Below, piece after piece: positions 8,646 through 17,467 of a DNA stretch of 64,000 bases. The notes below the pieces were generated by a model. That model had not been told where the DNA came from, did no database searches, and saw nothing but the letters and a program-made list of their open reading frames with translations. How positions within the stretch are numbered: the stretch's first letter is position 1; each line of letters opens with the position of its first letter. Position numbers and translations under genes: made by a program. Origin of the DNA: Glaciihabitans sp. dw_435 (GTDB lineage: Bacteria > Actinomycetota > Actinomycetes > Actinomycetales > Microbacteriaceae); the NCBI RefSeq assembly GCF_018449675.1, contig NZ_JAAVUZ010000007.1, positions 1 to 64,000 on the forward strand, written 5' to 3'.

Positions 8646-10121
8646 ATGTCTGCCACTTTCACCACCGCATCCGGTGCCGATGTCCGCGTGCGGTTTTGCC
8701 CGTCGCCGACCGGCACGCCCCACGTGGGTCTCATCCGCACAGCCCTGTTCAACTGGGCGTACGCGAGGCACACGGGCGGCAAGCTCATCTTCCGCATCGA
8801 GGACACCGATGCGGCGCGCGACTCGGAGGAGAGCTACCTCCAGCTGCTCGACGCGCTGCGCTGGCTGAAGATCGACTGGGACGAGGGCATCGACGTCGGG
8901 GGACCGCACGGGCCCTACCGCCAGTCGCAGCGGTCGGACATCTACCTCGAGATCATCGAGCGTCTGAAGACCTCCGGCCACCTCTACGAGAGCTACGCCA
9001 CCGGCGAAGAGATCGAGGCGCGCAACATCGCCGCCGGCCGCGACCCCAAGCAGGGCTACGACAACTTCGAGCGTGACCTCACGGCCGAGCAGATCGCCGC
9101 GTTTAAGGCGGAGGGACGCCAGCCCGCGCTGCGCCTGCGCGTGCCGGACACCGACCTGAGCTTCGACGACCTCGTGCGCGGGGAAATCACCTTCCCGGCC
9201 GGGTCCTTCACCGACTTCGTGGTCGTGCGCCCCAACGGCGCCCCGCTGTACACGTTCGTGAACCCCGTCGACGACGCGCTCATGGGCATCACGCACGTGC
9301 TGCGCGGCGAGGACCTGCTGTCGTCCACTCCCCGCCAGATCGCGCTGTACACCGCGCTGATCGAGATCGGTGTCGCTAGCGCGATCCCGCGTTTCGGCCA
9401 CCTGCCCTACGTCATGGGCGAGGGCAACAAGAAGCTCAGCAAGCGCGACCCCGAAGCTAACCTCTTCCACCACCGCGACCGCGGGTTCATTCCCGAGGGC
9501 CTGATCAACTACCTGGCGCTGCTCGGCTGGTCACTTAGCCACGACCGTGACGTGTTCTCCATCGACGAGATGGTGGCCGCGTTCGACGTCGTCGACGTGA
9601 ACCCCAACCCGGCCCGCTTCGACGTGAAGAAGGCCGAGTCGATCAACGGCGACCACATCCGGTTGCTCTCGGTCGAGGATCTCGCCTCGCGCCTGATTCC
9701 GTACCTCGACGGCATCGTGACGACAGCGGCCGACGAGGAGATGCTTCTCGCGGCCACACCGCTGGTGCAGGAGCGGATGCAACTCCTCGGCGAAGCGCCC
9801 GGACTTCTTGCCTTCCTCTTCACGGCGGACGAGGACCTCGTCTACGAGGCCGACGCGCTGCCCAAGCCCGACGCGGTGCCCGTGCTCGAGGCATCCATCA
9901 CCGCCCTTGCCAACCTCACCGAGTGGGCGCACGAGTCCATCGAGGCAGCGCTTCGCGTCGCCCTGATCGACGGGCTCGGCCTCAAGCCGCGCATCGCGTT
10001 CGGACCGCTGCGCGCCGGCATCTCCGGTCGTCGCATCAGCCCGCCGCTGTTCGAATCGATGGAGCTGCTCGGCCAGGCCTCGACACTGGCGAGGCTTGAG
10101 CGGCTGAAGTCGCAGCTGTGA
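8646..10121 (+). CDS. gltX: Glutamyl-tRNA synthetase
   Basis: Class I aminoacyl-tRNA synthetase that charges tRNA-Glu; in many actinobacteria it is the non-discriminating form acting with GatCAB. The 491 residues carry the HIGH-type motif as PTGTPHVGL near residue 20, FRIEDTD, and the KMSKS equivalent KKLSKRD near residue 263, followed by the helical anticodon-binding region. An N-terminal extension of about a dozen residues precedes [11 protein letters not shown]. The stop overlaps the start of the next gene by 4 bp. Confidence 0.96.
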   Translation: MSATFTTASGADVRVRFCPSPTGTPHVGLIRTALFNWAYARHTGGKLIFRIEDTDAARDSEESYLQLLDALRWLKIDWDEGIDVGGPHGPYRQSQRSDIYLEIIERLKTSGHLYESYATGEEIEARNIAAGRDPKQGYDNFERDLTAEQIAAFKAEGRQPALRLRVPDTDLSFDDLVRGEITFPAGSFTDFVVVRPNGAPLYTFVNPVDDALMGITHVLRGEDLLSSTPRQIALYTALIEIGVASAIPRFGHLPYVMGEGNKKLSKRDPEANLFHHRDRGFIPEGLINYLALLGWSLSHDRDVFSIDEMVAAFDVVDVNPNPARFDVKKAESINGDHIRLLSVEDLASRLIPYLDGIVTTAADEEMLLAATPLVQERMQLLGEAPGLLAFLFTADEDLVYEADALPKPDAVPVLEASITALANLTEWAHESIEAALRVALIDGLGLKPRIAFGPLRAGISGRRISPPLFESMELLGQASTLARLERLKSQL

Positions 10122-11056
10122 GCGAGGTCGGTGCGTCGGTAGCGGGTGCGGAAGCGGATGACCCGTCCGCCGCGACCCGCGACGTCATCGTCATCGGGGC
10201 CGGCCCCGCCGGGCTCTCCGCGGCGCTCAACCTCGTGCGCGCCCGCCGCACCACGCTGGTGCTGGACAGCAACCGACCCCGCAACGCCGCCACCCTCGCC
10301 TCCCACGGATTCCTCTCGCGGGACGGCGTCTCGCCGCTCGAGCTCCGCAGCCTCGGCCGGGACGAACTTGCCGCCTACCCCGAGTCCGAGTTCCGCCGCA
10401 CGGTCGTCTCCTCGATCGAGCGCGACGGTGACAGCTTCGTCGTGACCGACAAGTCCGGCTCGACGCACGCCCGCACGGTGCTGATCACCACGGGGCTGAC
10501 GGAGACGTTCCCCGCGCTGCCCAGCATCCGCACCTTCTACGGCACGAGCATCCACAGCTGCGTGGCCTGTGACGCCTACGAATACTCCGACAAGCCCATC
10601 GCGCTGCTGGGGGAAACGAACGACCTCGCGGCCCGCGCGCGCCACCTCTCCCAGTGGAGCCGGGACCTCATCGTCTTCACCAACGGCGTCGGCATCGTCA
10701 GCGACGACGACGAGGCGATGCTCGCGCGCCGGGGCATCCGTGTCGACCGTCGACCGGTAGCGGATGTCGCGGGGGACCGCACCGGTGTCACCGGCGTCAC
10801 CCTGGCCGATGGCGAGACAGTTCCCCGTGTCGCCGTGTTCGTGCGCCCCCTCTGGACCCCCAACCTCGGCTACGCGGATCAGCTCGGTCTCGCCCAGGAC
10901 GACCAGGGCCTTCTCGTGGTCGACGCGGACGGACGCACCAGCGTTCCCGGCGTCTATGCCGCGGGGGACTCCACCCCGCCGGGCCCCCAGCAGCTCATCG
11001 TCGCGGCCGGCGCGGGAGCCCGCACCGCCGCGGCAATCACGCTCGACCTGCTGTAG
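10118..11056 (+). CDS. Thioredoxin-reductase-like FAD oxidoreductase
   Basis: A 312-residue pyridine-nucleotide-disulfide oxidoreductase of the thioredoxin reductase superfamily. Seen: the FAD-binding [13 protein letters not shown] near residue 25, [10 protein letters not shown], the redox pair in SCVACDAYE (CxxC), an NADPH-domain start IALLGETN that is less canonical than GxGxxA, and the C-terminal GVYAAGDST. The GTG start overlaps the gltX stop (GTGA), implying translational coupling. No thioredoxin gene is adjacent, so a role in the thioredoxin system is uncertain. Confidence 0.82.
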   Translation: MSEVGASVAGAEADDPSAATRDVIVIGAGPAGLSAALNLVRARRTTLVLDSNRPRNAATLASHGFLSRDGVSPLELRSLGRDELAAYPESEFRRTVVSSIERDGDSFVVTDKSGSTHARTVLITTGLTETFPALPSIRTFYGTSIHSCVACDAYEYSDKPIALLGETNDLAARARHLSQWSRDLIVFTNGVGIVSDDDEAMLARRGIRVDRRPVADVAGDRTGVTGVTLADGETVPRVAVFVRPLWTPNLGYADQLGLAQDDQGLLVVDADGRTSVPGVYAAGDSTPPGPQQLIVAAGAGARTAAAITLDLL

Positions 11057-11070
11057 CGTCCGACGGGGCG

Positions 11071-11883
11071 CTAGCGCCGCAGGTGCTCCGCGGTCAGGGC
11101 CGCCATCTCGTCGTCGCTGAGCTCATCGAAGTCGGTTGCCTCGTGCTTGTCCACGCGCGACCAGCGGATGAACAGGAAGATCAGCACCGGGACATCCGCC
11201 GCCTCGGCAATGAACCACAAAAAGTCACCCGACAGATGCTGATCGTGCAGCGCGCTGGGGAACCAGGTGGGCAGCGATCCCATAACCGCCGGCACATGGT
11301 CGAGGACACCGTCGTTCAGGCGCAGGAGAATCGCGGGAATGGCGTCGAGCAGCAGCTCGAGGAACAGCAGCATGAACTCCGCCGTGATGAACATGCTCGT
11401 GCGGTGGGTGGTCTGCTCGGCGATCGGCAGCACCATCAGCAACCCGATCAAAGGCACCAGTACGGTCACGACTGCCTCGCCCGTGCCGTTCTCGCGCAGC
11501 GCGCCCGACAGCGGAGTCAGGAAGAACGAGAAGGCCACAAGCGCCAGCAGCGGCGCGAAGATCGTGTTGCCGACCAGTCGCACAGGCCAGGACGCGAGAA
11601 CACGCTCGGTGACCCGGGCGGGCAATCCGGACAGACCGATGCGCGCCAGCGCCACCGGTTTGCCCAGGGAGATCAGCGCCGGGACGGCGAACAGCAGCAC
11701 CGCGATCTTCGTCGTGAATGCCCAGCGCAGCTCGACCGTGTACACGCTGAGGAACCCGAATGACACAAACGCGTACGAGCCGAGTCCAAGGACGTAGAAG
11801 GCGGTGGATGTCCCGCGCTTCCAGTGCACCCCGGCACGGGCCGCCGACCGTATTCCGAGGGCGTAGAGCACCCCGGCCAGCAC
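11071..11883 (-). CDS. CtaG-like cytochrome oxidase assembly protein
   Basis: A polytopic membrane protein of the caa3-type CtaG family, linked to copper insertion into cytochrome c oxidase. Hydrophobic helices fill most of the 270 residues; FITAEFMLLFLEL and the C-terminal ADVPVLIFLFIRW are family-like. The first standard start codon in frame is GTG at 11883, but coding similarity appears to continue upstream (TTWSFDPTAACVIV) into a frame closed by TGA at 11961-11959, with an in-frame ATG only beyond it at 11976. The given start is therefore a minimum. A real gene might use a rare start codon or be damaged. Confidence 0.7.
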   Translation of the reverse strand: MLAGVLYALGIRSAARAGVHWKRGTSTAFYVLGLGSYAFVSFGFLSVYTVELRWAFTTKIAVLLFAVPALISLGKPVALARIGLSGLPARVTERVLASWPVRLVGNTIFAPLLALVAFSFFLTPLSGALRENGTGEAVVTVLVPLIGLLMVLPIAEQTTHRTSMFITAEFMLLFLELLLDAIPAILLRLNDGVLDHVPAVMGSLPTWFPSALHDQHLSGDFLWFIAEAADVPVLIFLFIRWSRVDKHEATDFDELSDDEMAALTAEHLRR

Positions 11884-12059
11884 GATGACGCAGGCGGCCG
11901 TGGGGTCGAAGCTCCACGTCGTGAGAAAAGTGGTGAGAGGGGGCGTGGGGTTCTCCGATCAGCGGTCCCCGAGCATTATGCGCCCGTGCCGCTGCGCGTT
12001 TGCCTGCACCCCGTGTCGGGCGGTGCCGCGAGTGGCGCCGCGCAGCGGGATTCCCGCGG

Positions 12060-12476
12060 TCAGGAGGCGACGCGCTCCGTGAGGTATGCCGCGAGCTCGC
12101 GTGCCTCGGCTGCGAGGATCGTCCAGTCCGGGTCATCCGGTTCATCCTGCTGATCGTCTTCGACGGGCTCGGCCGCGATCTGCTCGCTGACCTCGGCGTC
12201 TTCTTCGACGGCCTCGATGACGAAGGCCCACTCGTCGGCGGTGAGACGGATCAGCGAGCGCTGGCCCTCGGCGGGCCAGTTCTCGAGCTCGGTCTCTTCG
12301 GTGGGCCAGTCGGGAATCTGCTCGAGTCCCTTCACACGAATCTCTTCGCAGATCGCGACGGTCTCCTCGTCGTCATCTTCCGCCGCGATCGAGGCGACGT
12401 TGTCGATGACGGCGTCGATGAGGAGCCAGTTCTCGGTGGGCAGATCGATCTCGATGATCGTGGTGTTCTCGTCCAT
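12060..12476 (-). CDS. Acidic hypothetical protein
   Basis: A 138-residue, very acidic soluble protein rich in Asp and Glu with two Trp-centred repeats (TENWLLIDAVIDNVA and ADEWAFVIEAVEEDA) that look like related helical segments, separated by a DWPTEE-type linker. I do not recognise a family. Support for it being real: codon use like its neighbours and TAGGCT (12488-12483) 6 bases before the ATG, the leaderless pattern seen across this window. The duplicated segment suggests a small helical-repeat or sensing module, but no function is proposed. Confidence 0.6.
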   Translation of the reverse strand: MDENTTIIEIDLPTENWLLIDAVIDNVASIAAEDDDEETVAICEEIRVKGLEQIPDWPTEETELENWPAEGQRSLIRLTADEWAFVIEAVEEDAEVSEQIAAEPVEDDQQDEPDDPDWTILAAEARELAAYLTERVAS

Positions 12477-12626
12477 GAGGCGAGCCTATCGGCGCCTGTC
12501 ACGCGGGGTGAAGCCGACGTCGACGGCGTCCCGACCTCGCGTGCCGCGCCCGGGGAGCACCTCATTTTGGTACCAGCGCCCGAGGTGCGTTAGAGTAACG
12601 AGTCGGCCCCGCTACGGTGAGGCCTA

Positions 12627-12698
12627 TGGGGTATGGTGTAATTGGCAACACGGAAGATTCTGATTCTTTTGTTCTTGGTTCGAGTCCAGGTACCCCAG
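12627..12698 (+). tRNA. tRNA-Gln (anticodon CTG)
   Basis: The 7-bp acceptor stem TGGGGTA pairs with TACCCCA at 12691-12697, with discriminator G. The anticodon stem-loop is GAAGA-TTCTGAT-TCTTT, placing CTG at positions 34-36, which reads CAG. The T arm CTTGG-TTCGAGT-CCAGG is intact. The CCA end is not encoded (GCA follows). Confidence 0.93.
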
Positions 12699-12706
12699 CA
12701 AGTGCG

Positions 12707-12740
12707 CCCCTGATTTCCTCTGGAAGTCGGGGGTATTTTT
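12707..12740 (+). terminator. Terminator after tRNA-Gln
   Basis: CCCC plus GATTTCC pair with GGAAGTC plus GGGG (one bulged T, one G-T pair) around a TCT loop, followed by TATTTTT. Confidence 0.75.
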
Positions 12741-12773
12741 CTGTCGATGTGCGGTCACCGCTAAGTTCGTGGC

Positions 12774-13154
12774 ATGACCCAAGACCTTCAGGCCAACGCC
12801 GTGCTCGACGCCCGCTCCATGCGGCTAGGTCCGCTGCTGCTGGATCCGTCCGACGTGGCCGGGGGCACACCGGTCGCCTCGATCGGCGAGGTGGTCGACG
12901 TCGCGGGGGTTGGCGTCGGAGTCTGGGAGCTGACGCCCGGTGTCGTCACCGACACGGAGACCGACGAGGTATTTGTCGTTCTGAGTGGAACGGCGGTCGT
13001 CGAATTTCTCGACGAACCCGATAAGGCACTGCGCCTGGATCCCGGCACGATCGGACGGCTCAGCGCGGGGACGCGCACTCGGTGGACCGTCACCGAGACG
13101 CTGCGCAAGGTGTACATCACGCTTCCCGGCGAGGCAGTCGGGGTCGTTTCATGA
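12774..13154 (+). CDS. Cupin domain protein of polyamine locus
   Basis: A 126-residue single-cupin protein with a central beta-barrel region (VWELTPGVVTDTETDEVFVV) and a second barrel motif near LRLDPGTIGRL. The conserved cupin metal His residues are replaced or missing in the first motif, so catalysis is doubtful and ligand sensing or storage is as likely. TAAGTT at 12762-12767 lies 6 bases before the ATG. Its stop overlaps the next ORF (ATGA), so it is the first gene of a coupled operon of flavin oxidases and an aldehyde dehydrogenase. Confidence 0.78.
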   Translation: MTQDLQANAVLDARSMRLGPLLLDPSDVAGGTPVASIGEVVDVAGVGVGVWELTPGVVTDTETDEVFVVLSGTAVVEFLDEPDKALRLDPGTIGRLSAGTRTRWTVTETLRKVYITLPGEAVGVVS

Positions 13155-14560
13155 CGATCGAACCCGCCTACGGCCATACGCTCCGTCATCCGCGAGCGGA
13201 ACTCGTCGCGTCCCTTGCGGGTGCATCCACGGTCCCGTTCTGGTTGGACCGCACCAGCCCTGATGTTCTGCCACGCCTGGCAGGTGACACTCGCGCCGAT
13301 CTCGTCGTGGTCGGGGGCGGTTTCTGCGGGTTGTGGACTGCCCTGATGGCAAAGGAGCGAGACCCGAACCGGGATGTCGTGCTGGTCGAAGGAAAACGGA
13401 TTGCCTGGGCGGCGTCCGGCCGAAACGGGGGCTTCGTGGAGGCGTCACTGACTCATGGCGAGGACAACGGGCAACGCCATTTCGCCGATGAGCTCGAGGC
13501 CATTGAGGCGCTCGCCGCCGACAATTTCGCGGCGCTCAGGGAAACGCTGATTCGCTACGGCATCGACGCGGAGTGGGAAGAACAGGGCGCACTCACGGTG
13601 GCAACCGAGCCGCACCAGGTAGAGGATCTTCGGGCGGCGGGGGAGAACCTGCTTGAGGGCGAATCCCTGCGCACGGTGACGAAGTCACCGGTCGTTCGCG
13701 CGGCGGTACTGCATCACGACGGGATGGCGCTGGTGCACCCCGTCAAACTCGCCCGGGGCCTGTTGGAGGTATGTGTCCGGCTGGGAGTGCGAGTGTTAGA
13801 GAAGACGCCGGTCTCCCGGATCTCCGATAATGGGGACGGTGTGTCCGTCGTGACCCGGGACGGAGTCATCCGCTCCCGCCAGGTCGCGCTGGCGACCAAT
13901 GGATTTCCCTCGATGCTCAAACGCAACGCTTTGCGCACAGTTCCGATCTACGATTACGTGCTCGTCACGGAGCCGCTCTCGGCGGCGCAGCTGGACGACA
14001 TCGGCTGGGTTGACCGGTACGGAATCAGCGACTCGTCGCGCCAGTTCCACTACTACCGCAAGACCGCCGACGACCGCATCCTCTGGGGTGGCTACGACGC
14101 TGTGTATCACCGCGGACGGAAGATTCTGCCGGAGTATGACCAGCGGCCGGAGACGTTCGAACGGCTCGCGGATCACTTCTTCACGACCTATCCCACACTG
14201 CGCGGCACGAAGTTCAGCCACGCGTGGGGCGGAATGATCGACATGTCGACGAAGTTTGTGTCGTTCCAGGGGCTGGCTCGTGGTGGCAAGGTCGCCTACA
14301 GCGCCGGCTACACGGGCCTGGGAGTCGGCGCTACCCGGTTTGGTGCAGCGGTCATGCTCGACCTGTTGTCCGGAGAGTCAACGCCCCGGACGCGCCTGCG
14401 GTTTCCGACGACGAAGCCGTTTCCCGTGCCGCCGGAACCCGTTGCGTTCCCGGCCATTCAGACGATGCGCGCGGCAGTGGCACGCTCGGATGCAAACGGT
14501 GGAAAGGACGGACCCCTCATCCGCGGAATGGAACTGTTTGGAATTGGATTCGATTCTTGA
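13151..14560 (+). CDS. PuuB-like FAD-dependent amine oxidase
   Basis: A 469-residue DAO-family flavoprotein, similar in plan to gamma-glutamylputrescine oxidase. Seen: the N-terminal PFWLDR, FAD-binding VVVGGGFCGLWTAL near residue 50, VEGKRIAWAASGRNGGF typical of the PuuB/glycine-oxidase branch, and a C-terminal AYSAGYTGLGVGAT flavin-contact loop. It would oxidise an amine or N-modified polyamine to the aldehyde, feeding the aldehyde dehydrogenase downstream. The ATG at 13151 overlaps the cupin stop by 4 bp; a longer frame from 13082 only overlaps the cupin gene. Confidence 0.85.
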   Translation: MTIEPAYGHTLRHPRAELVASLAGASTVPFWLDRTSPDVLPRLAGDTRADLVVVGGGFCGLWTALMAKERDPNRDVVLVEGKRIAWAASGRNGGFVEASLTHGEDNGQRHFADELEAIEALAADNFAALRETLIRYGIDAEWEEQGALTVATEPHQVEDLRAAGENLLEGESLRTVTKSPVVRAAVLHHDGMALVHPVKLARGLLEVCVRLGVRVLEKTPVSRISDNGDGVSVVTRDGVIRSRQVALATNGFPSMLKRNALRTVPIYDYVLVTEPLSAAQLDDIGWVDRYGISDSSRQFHYYRKTADDRILWGGYDAVYHRGRKILPEYDQRPETFERLADHFFTTYPTLRGTKFSHAWGGMIDMSTKFVSFQGLARGGKVAYSAGYTGLGVGATRFGAAVMLDLLSGESTPRTRLRFPTTKPFPVPPEPVAFPAIQTMRAAVARSDANGGKDGPLIRGMELFGIGFDS

Positions 14561-14658
14561 GCTGAGGCAAGGGGTTTGAGAGTTAGAGAAGCGAAAACCT
14601 CCGTTTTCTGCGATCCTAGGTGAGGAAATACACCGCTGCTGGTCCCATTAGCTTCGAA

Positions 14659-16056
14659 ATGAGTCGTTCCATGCACCTCAATCGCGACGTAGTCATCATC
14701 GGGGCCGGCGTCACGGGCCTCACCGCGGCGACACGGTTGCGCGCCGCCGGTCTGTCCGTGGTTGTGCTCGAAGCGCGGGACCGCGTCGGGGGGCGGCTGT
14801 GGACCGACCACGTTGAGGGGCAGCTGTTCGAACTCGGCGGCCAGTGGGTGTCGCCCGACCAGACGGCACTTCTCGAAACGCTGGACGAGCTCGGACTGGC
14901 GACCTACTCGCGGTACCGCGATGGCGAGAACCTCTACTTTGGTGCCGATGGCGCCACGCACCGCTATACCGGCGACATCTTCCCGGCCAGCGCCGAAACC
15001 CAGGCCGAGCTCGAGCGCCTGATCGCCCTTCTCGACACGCTCGTTGCCGAGATCGATCCGGCCGAGCCATGGGCACATCCCCGGGCGGCAGAGTTTGACC
15101 ATGTGAGCTTCCGGCAGTGGCTTGGACAGCAGACGTCCGACGACGAGGCGATCGCGAACATCGCACTGTTCGTTGCCGACGCGATGCTCACCAAACCGGC
15201 ACACTCGTTCTCCCTGCTGCAAGCGCTCTACATCGCGGCCAGCGCCGGTAGCTACAGCAACCTCGTCGACGCCGACTTCATCCTCGACAAGCGGGTCGTG
15301 AGTGGCTTACAACAGGTACCGTTGCTGCTCGCGGAAGCACTGGGTGACGACGTGCTGCTCGACACTCCCGCGACATCCATCCGCTGGACGGAAGACGGCG
15401 TGACCGTGTCCGCGGGCGACGGAATTACGGTGGAGGCGCGCTACGCGATCGTGGCTGTGCCGCCGAACCTGCACTCGCGCCTCGAGTACGTGCCGGCATT
15501 GCCGCCCCTGCGCCAGCAACTGCAACAGCACCAGTCCCTCGGGCTCGTTATCAAGGTTCACGCGACCTACGAGACCCCGTTCTGGCGCGCCGATGGACTG
15601 TCGGGCACCGCCTTCAGCCCGTATCAGCTGGTGCACGAGGCGTACGACAACTCCAACTTCGGCGAAGCCCGGGGGACGCTCGTCGGATTTGTGTCTGACG
15701 AGAAGGCCGACGCGCTGCTGCGGCTGACCCCCCAGGAGCGTAAGGAACGCATTCTCGCCTCCCTTGCCGCGTACTACGGGCCGACAGCGCTGAATCCGGC
15801 CGTGTATTACGAGAGCGACTGGGCATCGGAATACTGGACCCAGGGCGCCTACGCCGCAAGCTTCGACCTGGGCGGCCTCACCCGGTATGGCGCCCTCCAA
15901 CTCGAACCGGTCGGGCCGATCCGTTTTGGTTCGAGCGATGTCGCGGCCGAGGGATACCAGCACGTCGACGGTGGCATCCGCGTTGGTCGTCGAATGGCGG
16001 CCGAAATTCTTGAGCAACAACCATCCATCCAGCACACCCAGGGAGCAACGGCATGA
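14659..16056 (+). CDS. Flavin monoamine oxidase (putrescine-oxidase-like)
   Basis: A 465-residue amine oxidase with the GMC-like dinucleotide fold: VIIGAGVTGLTAATRLRAAG, VLEARDRVGGRLWT (the monoamine oxidase signature), GGQWVSPDQ, and near the C-terminus the YWTQGAY and GSSDVAAEGYQHVDGGI flavin-contact segments. In actinobacteria this group includes putrescine oxidases, which yield 4-aminobutanal and H2O2. The start is uncertain among GTG 14620, ATG 14659 and ATG 14671. The stop overlaps the aldehyde dehydrogenase start (ATGA), supporting sequential action. Confidence 0.87.
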   Translation: MSRSMHLNRDVVIIGAGVTGLTAATRLRAAGLSVVVLEARDRVGGRLWTDHVEGQLFELGGQWVSPDQTALLETLDELGLATYSRYRDGENLYFGADGATHRYTGDIFPASAETQAELERLIALLDTLVAEIDPAEPWAHPRAAEFDHVSFRQWLGQQTSDDEAIANIALFVADAMLTKPAHSFSLLQALYIAASAGSYSNLVDADFILDKRVVSGLQQVPLLLAEALGDDVLLDTPATSIRWTEDGVTVSAGDGITVEARYAIVAVPPNLHSRLEYVPALPPLRQQLQQHQSLGLVIKVHATYETPFWRADGLSGTAFSPYQLVHEAYDNSNFGEARGTLVGFVSDEKADALLRLTPQERKERILASLAAYYGPTALNPAVYYESDWASEYWTQGAYAASFDLGGLTRYGALQLEPVGPIRFGSSDVAAEGYQHVDGGIRVGRRMAAEILEQQPSIQHTQGATA

Positions 16057-17441
16057 GTCATTACGCAGTCATCAATCCGGCCACGGGCGCAACCATCCGC
16101 GAGTACGCGACCATCTCCGACGAGGACCTCACCGCAGCGATTGGATCGGCCCACGACGCGTACGCGACCTGGTCTCGCACGGCCGGGGTGGATGCCCGGG
16201 CGGCACTCATTGGACGCGTCGCGGAGCTGCACACCGAGCGTCGCGATGCACTTGCAGAGATCATCGTGCGCGAGATGGGTAAGCCGCTCGAACAGGCGCT
16301 GGGAGAAGTCGACTTCGCTGCGGCGATCTACCAGTACTACGCGGACAACGGTGCCGCTTTTCTCGCCGACGAGAAGATCGAGCTGAGCGACGGGACAGGG
16401 TCGGCGTTCGTACGTCGCTCGGGCCTCGGGGTGCTGCTCGGCATCATGCCGTGGAACTTCCCCTACTACCAGGTGGCGCGATTCGCCGGTCCCAACATCG
16501 TGGTGGGCAACACGATCCTCCTGAAGCATGCGCCGCAATGTCCCGAATCGGCCGCAGCCATCGCCGACATCTTCGATGTGGCAATCTCCGAGTCGGGTGC
16601 ACACACCGGCGTCTACGTGAACATTTACGCCGACAACGACCAGATCGCCACGGTGATCGCCGATCCTCGTGTACAGGGCGTGTCGGTGACGGGGTCTGAG
16701 CGCGCAGGAGCCGCGGTCGCCAAACTCGCCGGGCAGTACCTCAAGAAGGTGGTACTTGAGCTCGGCGGTTCCGACCCGTTCGTCCTGCTTTCGACCGACG
16801 ACCTGGACGCGGCCGTGCAGGACGCGGTAAACGCCCGACTCGACAACAACGGCCAGTCCTGCAACGCCGCCAAGCGTTTCATTGTGATCGATGACCTATA
16901 CGACGATTTCGCGGCGAAGTTCACCGAGGTCTTCACCGCTGCCCAGCCAGCCGATCCGTTTGCCGATGGAACGCTGCTCGGCCCTCTTTCTTCCGCGGCG
17001 GCAGCGGAGCGTCTCGACGAGCAACTGGGACGGGCCATCTCGCAGGGCGCCACCGTGCTGGCAAGCGGCGACCGGGTAGGAAACTTCTTCCCACCCGCCG
17101 TGATCGCGGATGTAACGGCAGACATGGATGCCTATCGCGAAGAGTTCTTCGGTCCCGTTGCCGCGCTGTACCGCGTGACCTCGGAGGACGAGGCGGTGCG
17201 CATCGCAAACGACACCCCGTTCGGACTCGGCTCGTATGTCTACACGACCGATGAAGAACAGGCGCTCCGCGTCGCTGACCAGATGGATGCCGGCATGGTC
17301 TGGATCAATCTCGTTCTCGGCGACGCGGCCGAACTGCCGTTCGGGGGAGTGAAGCGGTCGGGTTCCGGTCGGGAGATGGGCAGGTATGCGCTCGAAGAAT
17401 TCGCCAACAAGAAGCTGATCCGGATTGCCGGAGGGGCGTAA
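16053..17441 (+). CDS. Aldehyde dehydrogenase of polyamine catabolism
   Basis: A 462-residue NAD(P)-dependent aldehyde dehydrogenase, of the size of the YneI/GabD-like succinate-semialdehyde branch. Visible: the catalytic-site segment GIMPWNFPYYQ, GSERAGAAV, the general base Glu in VLELGGSDPF (about 232), the nucleophile Cys in NNGQSCNAAKR (about 270), and ITC-like C-terminal FGGVKRSGSGRE. Coupled by 4 bp to the amine oxidase, it should oxidise the aminoaldehyde or succinic semialdehyde produced upstream. The exact substrate cannot be read from sequence. Confidence 0.9.
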   Translation: MSHYAVINPATGATIREYATISDEDLTAAIGSAHDAYATWSRTAGVDARAALIGRVAELHTERRDALAEIIVREMGKPLEQALGEVDFAAAIYQYYADNGAAFLADEKIELSDGTGSAFVRRSGLGVLLGIMPWNFPYYQVARFAGPNIVVGNTILLKHAPQCPESAAAIADIFDVAISESGAHTGVYVNIYADNDQIATVIADPRVQGVSVTGSERAGAAVAKLAGQYLKKVVLELGGSDPFVLLSTDDLDAAVQDAVNARLDNNGQSCNAAKRFIVIDDLYDDFAAKFTEVFTAAQPADPFADGTLLGPLSSAAAAERLDEQLGRAISQGATVLASGDRVGNFFPPAVIADVTADMDAYREEFFGPVAALYRVTSEDEAVRIANDTPFGLGSYVYTTDEEQALRVADQMDAGMVWINLVLGDAAELPFGGVKRSGSGREMGRYALEEFANKKLIRIAGGA

Positions 17442-17467
17442 GCGGGTGAGCGTGCCCGCGCGGAAGG

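Noticed and set aside
7467-9473. Reverse-strand open frame of 668 codons
   Set aside because: Antisense to YeiH, DUF1963 and gltX; biased composition and no recognisable domains.
11067-11078. Terminator at GGCGCTAGCGCC
   Set aside because: It is a palindrome without a loop or T tract and overlaps the 3' end of the CtaG-like gene; a stable terminator is not supported.
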